Shown here: piece after piece, positions 1 through 6,417 of the stretch
Numbering within the stretch: position 1 is the first letter of the stretch
Layout: each line of letters starts with the position of its first letter
Assembly: GCF_014762745.1 (NCBI RefSeq)
Contig: NZ_JABURJ010000047.1
Coordinates: forward strand, 1-38,213
Direction: 5' to 3'
Length of the DNA stretch: 38,213 nt
Source of the DNA: Kangiella sp.
GTDB lineage: Bacteria; Pseudomonadota; Gammaproteobacteria; Enterobacterales; Kangiellaceae
Notes under the pieces: generated by a model
What the model saw: only the letters and a program-made list of their open reading frames with translations
Told to the model about the DNA's origin: nothing
Databases searched by the model: none
Translations under genes and position numbers: made by a program

Positions 1-1085
1 CGATGTAATTCGCTGCTGACATCTTTCAGTAAGTTTATGAGTAAGTAATCCTTTGTAGACGAAATACCGCTGATAGCTGTTCGCTCATCGGGAACCAGAA
101 CTTCGGTAAAGCTCTTTTTACCTTTTAAGTAATCATTGATATCAATAGAGAGGAGTGAGGCCTGTTCATAGGTTTTATCGCCTATAGTCCAGTCTGATTT
201 TAACTCTAATAATAATTGTCCATTATTAATCGCTCTAAATGAACTGTCTTTTGGTCGATCGAGTTGAGTCAGACCATCATCATTGAGTAAGTAGATTTCT
301 GATGTGTAAAAATCCAGGCCTTGATAGATAAGCTTATAAGACTCATCCTTATCACGTGTGACAAAGCCCTGAACTGCAACATCAGATTGGTTACCAGAAA
401 ATATAGTAGTCGCTTCTTCAAGCTTCTGTCCGCGCTTCCAAACTTTGACGATGCGTGGGTAGCCTGAGTCGGTTAAACTGCCGGAACCAAAGTCGGTTCC
501 TACAAAAACAGTATTTTCATCAATCCAGCTCAGGTTACTTTTTGCTTCAGGTAATTGAAACCCACCTTTTACAAAGCTTTTGTTTTCAACGTTAAACTCA
601 CGCACAACTGTTGCGTCAGCGCCGCCGCGAGAAAGACTAACTAGACACAGTTTGTAATCTGGGTACAAGCAGTTTGAGCCTTTATAGACCCAGTTTTCGT
701 TCTCTTTTTCTGCTAGCGCATCAACGTCTAGAACAACTTCCCACTTTGGGCTCTCTTTTTTGTACTCTTCAAGAGTAGTGCGACGCCATACTCCTCGCAC
801 ATTGTCCTCGTCGCGCCAGAAGTTATAGAAATAACCATTCATTTCAGTAACGTACGGAATGCGCTCATCCGAATTTAATATGTCCAGGTTGGATTCATAT
901 AAATCCTGGTAAAGAGGTTGAGATTGCAGGTAGCTTAATGAGACTTTATTGTTCTCTTCGACCCACTCAAGGGCTTTTTTACCTTCGACTTCTTCTAGCC
1001 AGATATAAGGATCATTAGGTTCTTTGGCGGAAACTGAAGTAGCTAATAAGCCACTCAGCAAGCCAGTTAACAGTAGTTTATTCAT
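1..1085 (-). CDS. Prolyl oligopeptidase family (S9) serine peptidase, N-terminal part only
   Basis: The reading frame starts at an ATG (1085-1083) and runs off the window at base 1, giving 361 visible codons of a family whose members are usually about 700 residues long. The first 20 residues are a signal peptide (MNKLLLTGLLSGLLATSVSA), so the enzyme is probably periplasmic. The mature start contains DPYIWLEEVEG followed by ALEWVEENN, the classic opening of prolyl oligopeptidases. The rest of the visible part is the beta-propeller region, with repeated aromatic and Gly/Asp strands. The Ser/Asp/His catalytic domain would be encoded beyond the left edge, so activity cannot be judged. A GGAGG lies about 17 bases upstream of the ATG, which is too far to be an ideal ribosome site; GTGGA is nearer. 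It is divergent from the small gene at 1223. Confidence 0.85.
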   Translation of the reverse strand, partial: MNKLLLTGLLSGLLATSVSAKEPNDPYIWLEEVEGKKALEWVEENNKVSLSYLQSQPLYQDLYESNLDILNSDERIPYVTEMNGYFYNFWRDEDNVRGVWRRTTLEEYKKESPKWEVVLDVDALAEKENENWVYKGSNCLYPDYKLCLVSLSRGGADATVVREFNVENKSFVKGGFQLPEAKSNLSWIDENTVFVGTDFGSGSLTDSGYPRIVKVWKRGQKLEEATTIFSGNQSDVAVQGFVTRDKDESYKLIYQGLDFYTSEIYLLNDDGLTQLDRPKDSSFRAINNGQLLLELKSDWTIGDKTYEQASLLSIDINDYLKGKKSFTEVLVPDERTAISGISSTKDYLLINLLKDVSSELH

Positions 1086-1222
1086 TGTTTTTTCCACAGA
1101 GGCCTCCAAAAATGCGCACTAAATCTATCAAGTATTTCCAATACAAAATCGCCATTGAGCATAGCAAAGGGCAAAGTATTCGGCTAGGATACAAATGTGT
1201 AGAAATATTACTGAAGAAGGTT

Positions 1223-1684
1223 ATGAAGCAACTCGCATTGGCATTATTAATACAAGTTTGTTTTTCCTCGACTATACAGGCTACTCAAATTGAGTCTAAA
1301 TCATTAGAAGAACTCGTTCTTGAAAGTGATTTTATTCTAGAGGTGTTCGTTGCCGATGTTTATGGAAAAGATAGGTATGAAGCTATTATTAGAAACCCTG
1401 AAATGGAAACAGGGCCAAGCTTAGAGAATAGAATTATTCTGAATGTTTGCGTTAAAGATGTCTTTTATAAAGTCAAATCAATTGATATACCAAGTTGTTT
1501 TGAAGTGAGACTATGGAAACGATGGCACTTATCATTAGGTTCAATACTTGAATATAAGTCTAAAGAGGTGCTGTTGTTACTCAAAGGCGAAGGTTTGAAG
1601 TTTGTTCATCCAGGTCACTTTATTTGGCCTTTAGATAAGAAAGATGAAATCTTAGAGTTAATAAAAAAGCGTGATACCGAGTGA
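1223..1684 (+). CDS. Small exported protein of unknown function
   Basis: 153 codons. The start at 1223 is preferred because AAGAAGG lies just upstream and translation from this ATG gives a clean signal peptide (MKQLALALLIQVCFSSTIQA, cleavage near residue 20). An in-frame upstream start at 1085 would overlap the divergent peptidase and bury the signal sequence. The mature part begins with SLEELVLESDFILEVFVADV, followed by mixed alpha/beta sequence with two cysteines near residues 77 and 92 that could pair in the periplasm. I do not recognise the family. A 60-base sample (1321-1380) is about 35% G+C against about 48% in a sample of the pdh operon, so it may be a recent acquisition or just a fast-evolving gene. 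It converges on the pdh operon, and its stop codon lies inside the shared terminator. Confidence 0.7.
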   Translation: MKQLALALLIQVCFSSTIQATQIESKSLEELVLESDFILEVFVADVYGKDRYEAIIRNPEMETGPSLENRIILNVCVKDVFYKVKSIDIPSCFEVRLWKRWHLSLGSILEYKSKEVLLLLKGEGLKFVHPGHFIWPLDKKDEILELIKKRDTE

Positions 1685-1696
1685 TATCACGCTTTT
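1665..1696. terminator. Bidirectional intrinsic terminator
   Basis: Perfect 12-bp stem AAAAGCGTGATA (1665-1676) / TATCACGCTTTT (1685-1696) with an 8-base loop. There is an A-run on the left and a T-run on the right, so it can serve both the + strand gene ending at 1684 (its stop is in the loop) and the - strand pdh operon ending at 1718. Confidence 0.85.
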
Positions 1697-1717
1697 CTAA
1701 GAGACTAGTTGCTTGAA

Positions 1718-3421
1718 TTAGCGAGCTAACTGTAAGTCTTCAATCACAGCTGCCAGGAAGCGGGCTGCTTCACCGCCAGTACAGGCGCGGTGATCGAAAG
1801 TTAAGGACAACGGCAACATTTTTGCGTTGGTGATGCCTTTATCCGTTAGCTTGAGCTCGTTACGGAAACGGCCAGTACCAAGAATTGCTACCTGAGGTGG
1901 CGAAACCACCGGAGTACCATAACGACCGGCGATTGAGCCAAAGTTTGAAAGGGTGATGGTCGCATTTTGCTGATCATCTTGTTTCAAAGACTTGGTTTCA
2001 ATCTTTTCACGTAACTCTTGAACTCGAGCGCGAACCCCTGCCATATCCATGCGATCTGCGTTATGAACGACCGGTACATATAAACCGTCCGGAGAATCTA
2101 CTGCGATACCGACATTGACGTTAGGGTGCAATAAGCGTTCGAAGTTTTCACCATCAAACCAGGCATTCATAGCTGGTACCTGCTTTGCAGCGGTAACAAT
2201 GGCGCGAACATAACGAGCTAAAGAGTCTGTACCTTTTGGCCATGCTGTAATATCAGCATCTTCAACCAGACTGGTAGGAACGACAGTAGCATGTGAATTT
2301 GCCATACCCATTGCCATGGCGCGACGAACACCACGCACTTTCTCTGGCTGCACTTCAAGGCTCACAGCAGGCAAACCTTTGGCTTGTTGCGGAGACATCG
2401 CTGGTTGTGACTGGCGTGGAGCAGTAGAACCGCCTTTAGAAGCCTGCTCAACATCATCACGGGTAATCGAACCTTTGCGACCTGTCGGATTACAATCGCC
2501 CAAATCAACACCAAGTTTACGTGCTAATGCACGTACTGCAGGCGAGGCTTTATAGGCAAGAGGGTTTGAAGTATCAACACCGGCTGTCTGTTGTGGTTGC
2601 TCTGCCGTAGTAGTTGAGGCAGTAGCTCCTGACTTAGCGGCTTCTCGTACATCTTTCTGTGTGATAGCGCCATCTTTGCCAGTGCCTTTAACTTTTGTTA
2701 AGTCCACTTTCAATTTTTTGGCTAGTGCTTTAACAACAGCGTTAGCGGTTTCAGCGACAACGTGATTGCCGACTTCAACGGCGCCAACCACAGTGCCACT
2801 ATCAGCGCGCTTTTCTTCGCCAGCTTCCTTTGCAGGAGCGGCAGGTTTGCTGGAACCGCCTGTTCCTCCAAATTCTACAAGTGGTGCACCTACTTCGATA
2901 ACGTCACCGGCCTGGCCATAAAGCTTAGACACTTTGCCAGCAAAAGGAGAGGGCACTTCAACTACGGCTTTAGCAGTCTCCATTTCTACCATCGGCTGAT
3001 CAACGGTAACCGTATCGCCTTCTTTGACTAGCCAACGCACGATTTCCGCATCTGGCAAACCTTCACCTAAATCCGGAAGTAAGAAAGTGTCGCTACCAGC
3101 AGCAGGAGCTGATGTTTGTGAGGGTGCTTCATCTTTTGTGGGTTCAGCAACTGGTGCTGGCTCAGGTGCGTCTTCAGCAACTTCACCAACCTCACCAAAG
3201 GTCACTAAAACAGCGCCTACATCAATGACATCACCTTCATTGCCATGCAATTTACTGATACGACCGGCGAAAGGAGAAGGCACTTCAACCACGGCTTTAG
3301 CAGTTTCCATCTCGACCATTGGCTGGTCGACAGTTACTTCATCACCTTCTTTAACTAACCAGCGTACGATCTCCGCATCTGGTAAGCCTTCACCTAAATC
3401 GGGTAAGTTAAACTGTTTCAT
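1718..3421 (-). CDS. pdhC: 2-oxoacid dehydrogenase E2 (dihydrolipoamide acyltransferase), two lipoyl and two E3-binding domains
   Basis: 567 residues. E2 core of a pyruvate or branched-chain 2-oxoacid dehydrogenase; it carries the acyl group on lipoyl-lysine and passes it to CoA. Domain order: lipoyl domain 1 (about 3-78, lipoyl Lys42 in EMETAKAVVEV), Ala/Pro/Glu linker, lipoyl domain 2 (about 113-187, Lys151), linker, peripheral-subunit-binding domain 1 (about 225-262), linker, a second binding domain (about 289-328), linker, and the acyltransferase domain (about 355-567). The two lipoyl domains are nearly identical in protein but differ at many third codon positions. The catalytic HxxxDG motif reads HRACTGG, with His544 kept and Thr548 where Asp is usual. 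The ATG overlaps the E1 beta stop (ATGA), so the two are translationally coupled. A Bkd (branched-chain) assignment cannot be excluded from sequence alone. Confidence 0.9.
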   Translation of the reverse strand: MKQFNLPDLGEGLPDAEIVRWLVKEGDEVTVDQPMVEMETAKAVVEVPSPFAGRISKLHGNEGDVIDVGAVLVTFGEVGEVAEDAPEPAPVAEPTKDEAPSQTSAPAAGSDTFLLPDLGEGLPDAEIVRWLVKEGDTVTVDQPMVEMETAKAVVEVPSPFAGKVSKLYGQAGDVIEVGAPLVEFGGTGGSSKPAAPAKEAGEEKRADSGTVVGAVEVGNHVVAETANAVVKALAKKLKVDLTKVKGTGKDGAITQKDVREAAKSGATASTTTAEQPQQTAGVDTSNPLAYKASPAVRALARKLGVDLGDCNPTGRKGSITRDDVEQASKGGSTAPRQSQPAMSPQQAKGLPAVSLEVQPEKVRGVRRAMAMGMANSHATVVPTSLVEDADITAWPKGTDSLARYVRAIVTAAKQVPAMNAWFDGENFERLLHPNVNVGIAVDSPDGLYVPVVHNADRMDMAGVRARVQELREKIETKSLKQDDQQNATITLSNFGSIAGRYGTPVVSPPQVAILGTGRFRNELKLTDKGITNAKMLPLSLTFDHRACTGGEAARFLAAVIEDLQLAR

Positions 3422-4398
3422 TTGTACTCCATGATTTTGCGTGCTTCATCGAGGATGCGATCCACGGTCGGCATGTATTGTTTTTCTAAGCGGTAGTATG
3501 GCATGACAGTGTCGTAACCTGATACTCGACCAATCGGTGCGAGTAAGCTTAGGATGGCTTTTTCTGCAATCTCCGCGGCAATTTCAGAGCCAATAGAGCC
3601 AGATTTTGGTGCTTCCTGAACGATACATACACGACCTGTTTTCTGTACAGACTCAAGAATGGTGTCCATATCAATAGGGCTGATTGTCGCTACATCGATC
3701 ACTTCAGCATCTATGCCTTCTGCTGCTAGTTTTTCAGCAGCCTGCAAGGTTTCATGCATCATGGCACCCCATGAAATTAGAGTGATGTCCGAACCTTCAC
3801 GATCAACGAAGCAGGCTTCCAATGGATACTCTTCGCCATTGTCTTCAACTTCGTGTTTAACGATACGGTAAACACGTTTTGGCTCAAGGAAAATCACCGG
3901 ATCAGGATCGCGAATCGCCGCCAACATCAAACCATAAGCACGGCTTGGATTGGATGGGATAACCACCTTCAAGCCAGGAATATGAGCAAATAATGCTTCG
4001 GTCGACTCAGAGTGATGCTCAGGAGCGTGAATACCGCCGCCATAAGGCGCGCGAATCACCATTGGCAAAGTCAGACGGCCACGGGTACGATGGCGCATAC
4101 GGGCTGCGTGACAGAAAATCTGATCAACTGCCGGAAAGATAAAGCCCATGAATTGCATTTCTGCAATTGGCTTCATGCCTTGTGCGGCCATACCAACGGC
4201 AAGGCCAGCAATCATTGACTCGGCTAGAGGAGAGTCGATGACACGGTCTGTACCATATTTCTTTTGTAGGCCATCGGTTGCACGGAATACACCACCATTT
4301 TTACCGACGTCTTCACCAAACAATACAACATCTTTATCATGCTCAAGCTCATAGGCCATTGCTGCATTGACTGCTTCAATTAAAGTAATCGCTGCCAT
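3418..4398 (-). CDS. pdhB: 2-oxoacid dehydrogenase E1 component, beta subunit
   Basis: 326 residues, the usual length for the beta chain of heterotetrameric E1. Together with E1 alpha it decarboxylates the 2-oxoacid on thiamine diphosphate and acylates the lipoyl group of E2. Family signatures in order: FGEDVGKNGGVFRAT near residue 27, SPLAESMIAGLAVGMA (about 56-71), AEMQFMGFIFPAVDQI, GGGIHAPEHHSES near 120, PSNPSRAYGLMLAAI, and a C-terminal transketolase-like domain ending in PYYRLEKQYMPTVDRI. It is the middle gene of the operon: its ATG shares one base with the E1 alpha stop (TAATG) and its TGA overlaps the E2 start (ATGA). Substrate choice (pyruvate or branched-chain oxoacids) is not decided by what I can see. 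Confidence 0.9.
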   Translation of the reverse strand: MAAITLIEAVNAAMAYELEHDKDVVLFGEDVGKNGGVFRATDGLQKKYGTDRVIDSPLAESMIAGLAVGMAAQGMKPIAEMQFMGFIFPAVDQIFCHAARMRHRTRGRLTLPMVIRAPYGGGIHAPEHHSESTEALFAHIPGLKVVIPSNPSRAYGLMLAAIRDPDPVIFLEPKRVYRIVKHEVEDNGEEYPLEACFVDREGSDITLISWGAMMHETLQAAEKLAAEGIDAEVIDVATISPIDMDTILESVQKTGRVCIVQEAPKSGSIGSEIAAEIAEKAILSLLAPIGRVSGYDTVMPYYRLEKQYMPTVDRILDEARKIMEYK

Positions 4399-5489
4399 TA
4401 TTTTGCACCTCGCGCTTTTTCGGCCAGCTTGATCGCTGCTTCACGTTGTGGTTTTGTCAGTTCTGGTAGTTCCGCGTATAAGTGGTCGAACATTAATTCT
4501 GGACCAGGTTTTGGTGCCTCTTCATAAGCCTTAACTGCTGCATCAACTTCTTTAGCAATTTCAGCTTTCATGGCTTCTTCATCTTTATCAGACCAGGCTT
4601 TGTTCGCTTCGAGGTATTTGCGTAAACGAACCATTGGTTCATTTTTCCAGGCTTCTTCTTTTACTTTTGGATCATCATAGCGAGATGCATCATCTGCTGT
4701 TGTGTGATCACACAGACGGTAAGTGATGGCTTCAATCAAAGTTGGGCCGCCACCGTTACGCGCTTTTTCAAACGCATATTCCGCAACCTGTTTTACTGCG
4801 ATGATGTCATTACCGTCAACTTGCACGCCTTCGATACCAGCTGCGATAGCTTTTTGTGCATAGGTTTCACAAGCGGTCTGGATTTCAGTCGGTACAGAAA
4901 TTGCCCATTGGTTGTTGTTAACCATGAATACAACACCAAGATTCCAGATGCCAGCAACATTAATACCTTCATAGAAGTCGCCTTCCGAAGTACCACCTTC
5001 ACCTATCTCAGTGGCAACTGCCCGTTTCTGGCCGCGCATTTGAATCGCTTTGGCAACACCGGAGGCATGAATGATCTGGTTAGCAATAGGTACACAGATT
5101 GGGAAGTCTTCTTTAGCAACAGAATAATTCGAACCGCTTTCATCACCGCCCCAATAAAGAAGGATTTCTTCCATGGTGATGCCGTGTTTCAGCATGGCAC
5201 CGGTTGAGCGGTAATAAGGAATAAGGACGTCTTCAGCAGTCATTGCATCGCCATAACCAATGCCGATAGCTTCCTGACCTAATGAAGCAGGGTAGGTACC
5301 CATTTTACCGGTACGTTGTAAGGCATATGCTTTTGCATCAAAAGCACGTAATAGAGCCATATCGCGGTAAAGTTGACGCATTTTATCCATGTCTTTGGCA
5401 AATGCGGGTAGTTCCTGGGTTGGTTTACCCTGAGGATCAAGATACTGGTGGTACTTGATTTCAAAAGAAGCAACAGTTGTAGTCGTCAA
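4398..5489 (-). CDS. pdhA: 2-oxoacid dehydrogenase E1 component, alpha subunit (TTG start)
   Basis: 363 residues; thiamine-diphosphate-binding alpha chain of E1 and first gene of the operon. Visible signatures: MALLRAFDAKAYALQRTGKMGTY (read in two parts, residues about 44-66), SLGQEAIGIGYGDAM, the diphosphate/Mg site GEGGTSEGDFYEGINVAG ending in VNNNQWAIS, and the phosphorylation-loop-like RLCDHTTADDASRYD. The first motif residue after Gly is Glu (GEG) where most relatives have GDG. The start is TTG at 5489: AGGAG lies nine bases upstream, and the only ATG in between (5498 region) is followed at once by TAG. No E3 (lpd) gene lies in the window, so the complex must borrow one from elsewhere. 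A TATAAT and an inverted repeat lie about 80 bases upstream. Confidence 0.9.
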   Translation of the reverse strand: MTTTTVASFEIKYHQYLDPQGKPTQELPAFAKDMDKMRQLYRDMALLRAFDAKAYALQRTGKMGTYPASLGQEAIGIGYGDAMTAEDVLIPYYRSTGAMLKHGITMEEILLYWGGDESGSNYSVAKEDFPICVPIANQIIHASGVAKAIQMRGQKRAVATEIGEGGTSEGDFYEGINVAGIWNLGVVFMVNNNQWAISVPTEIQTACETYAQKAIAAGIEGVQVDGNDIIAVKQVAEYAFEKARNGGGPTLIEAITYRLCDHTTADDASRYDDPKVKEEAWKNEPMVRLRKYLEANKAWSDKDEEAMKAEIAKEVDAAVKAYEEAPKPGPELMFDHLYAELPELTKPQREAAIKLAEKARGAK

Positions 5490-5909
5490 GGCTACATTCT
5501 CCTAAGGTTACTGGGAAAGTTGGTTCACAGTTTTGGTCTAATCGAACCTTCTCGCAAAATTTGTTCGATTATACGTGATTTATAAAGCTTTTTCGTTAAC
5601 GGTTTATGAAGAGTGATTTTTTATCAGTCACTTTTAAAATATACTTATTTTTGAATAAGTTAGAGCATTCGCTCAGCCGTTAATTTGAGCTTTCCCATGG
5701 TTAAAAACAGCTGTTTTCGGTGGCGATTGTACGGATTTTTAAGGCTTTTGTATAGTGACTGGCTCTTCTGACCAGTGATCCATCAATTCTGTTGCGGCTT
5801 GTCGGTCAATGGATTATTAAAACTTATCCAAAATTAGTACTTTTTTATCTAAATTCAGGCAGTTATTAAGTTGTAACCCACACCCATAACTAGAAATAAG
5901 TATGTGTGC
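5490..5909. other. Intergenic region upstream of the pdh operon
   Basis: 420 A+T-rich bases without a convincing gene. It holds the pdh promoter region at its left end (5540-5573) and two weaker dyads: AGTGA/TCACT around 5611-5632 and ACTGG/CCAGT around 5758-5776. I found no AATTGGT-type PdhR box. Confidence 0.6.
5540..5573 (-). promoter_or_regulatory. pdh operon -10 box with overlapping inverted repeat (candidate operator)
   Basis: On the minus strand TATAAT occupies 5573-5568. A perfect 8-bp inverted repeat, AATCGAAC (5540-5547) and GTTCGATT (5563-5570), separated by 15 bases, overlaps the -10 box and spans the expected transcription start near 5561. No good -35 is visible at 16-18 bases. 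The geometry fits a repressor site or a hairpin at the mRNA 5' end; which regulator, if any, is unknown. Confidence 0.5.
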
Positions 5910-6293
5910 TCAGGCCTTAATATCCATCTCAAAATAGGCATGCTGTGGGCAGAAAGCCAGACCCCTGACGCAGTTCTTGTTGCACTGTTTCCATTTACAG
6001 ATTTCAAAGCTTAAGCCGCCGTGATTTTGAACCATCAGATCAATACGCGCATGGGTCGTGTCGAGCTTTTTCCAGGCCGCCCGATCAGCAACTTTGACAC
6101 AAATCCCAATCTGATTAGCTTTGGCAATATCAATGTGCCAGAGTTGACCACATTCTGGGCACTGATTCAGACAGGCCCATTGCGATGGGTTCCAGTCCAC
6201 TTCATCAAGTCCATGTAACGGGTGTTGAGGATTGTTGCTGATAATTTCATCATCACCGAGCAGGATATCAGCTAAGGTTGAGCATTGGCACAT
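5910..6293 (-). CDS. Small Cys-rich protein, possible zinc-binding, unknown function
   Basis: 127 residues with nine cysteines. The N-terminus has CQC (residues 2 and 4). A zinc-ribbon-like CLNQCPECG lies near 41-49, and the C-terminal half has CKWKQCNKNC followed by CPQH, which could bind a second metal. There is no signal peptide or membrane segment, so it is probably cytoplasmic. The central part (residues about 50-95) reads as an ordinary mixed alpha/beta fold. The ATG at 6293 has no clear Shine-Dalgarno sequence. The gene stands alone on the minus strand between pepN (divergent) and the pdh operon (same strand, but 420 bases away). I do not recognise the family. The regular Cys spacing and codon use make a real gene more likely than a chance frame. 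Confidence 0.65.
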   Translation of the reverse strand: MCQCSTLADILLGDDEIISNNPQHPLHGLDEVDWNPSQWACLNQCPECGQLWHIDIAKANQIGICVKVADRAAWKKLDTTHARIDLMVQNHGGLSFEICKWKQCNKNCVRGLAFCPQHAYFEMDIKA

Positions 6294-6361
6294 AATGTAA
6301 ACTTTATATCGGTTATTTGTTTTTGGCGAAGTCTTTTATATCGGATAAGGTGCATGATTGC

Positions 6362-6367
6362 TACAAT
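6362..6367 (+). promoter_or_regulatory. Candidate -10 box of pepN
   Basis: TACAAT followed directly by AGCGGC, 50 bases upstream of the pepN ATG. The same AATAGCGGC string follows the -10 boxes proposed for cvpA and gltX. No good -35 hexamer is visible. Confidence 0.45.
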
Positions 6368-6417
6368 AGCGGCAATTTACTTTAATAATTTTCTTGGACT
6401 TCCTACTTAGAGCTTTT

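Noticed and set aside
1085-1222. Upstream extension of the exported protein at 1223
   Set aside because: It overlaps the divergent peptidase start and hides the signal peptide; 1223 has its own ribosome site.
4704-5207. 167-codon frame opposite pdhA
   Set aside because: It lies wholly antisense to a well-recognised enzyme, with no ribosome site or family features.
5490-5909. PdhR-type operator upstream of the pdh genes
   Set aside because: No AATTGGT/ACCAATT dyad found; the dyad present has a different sequence and spacing.
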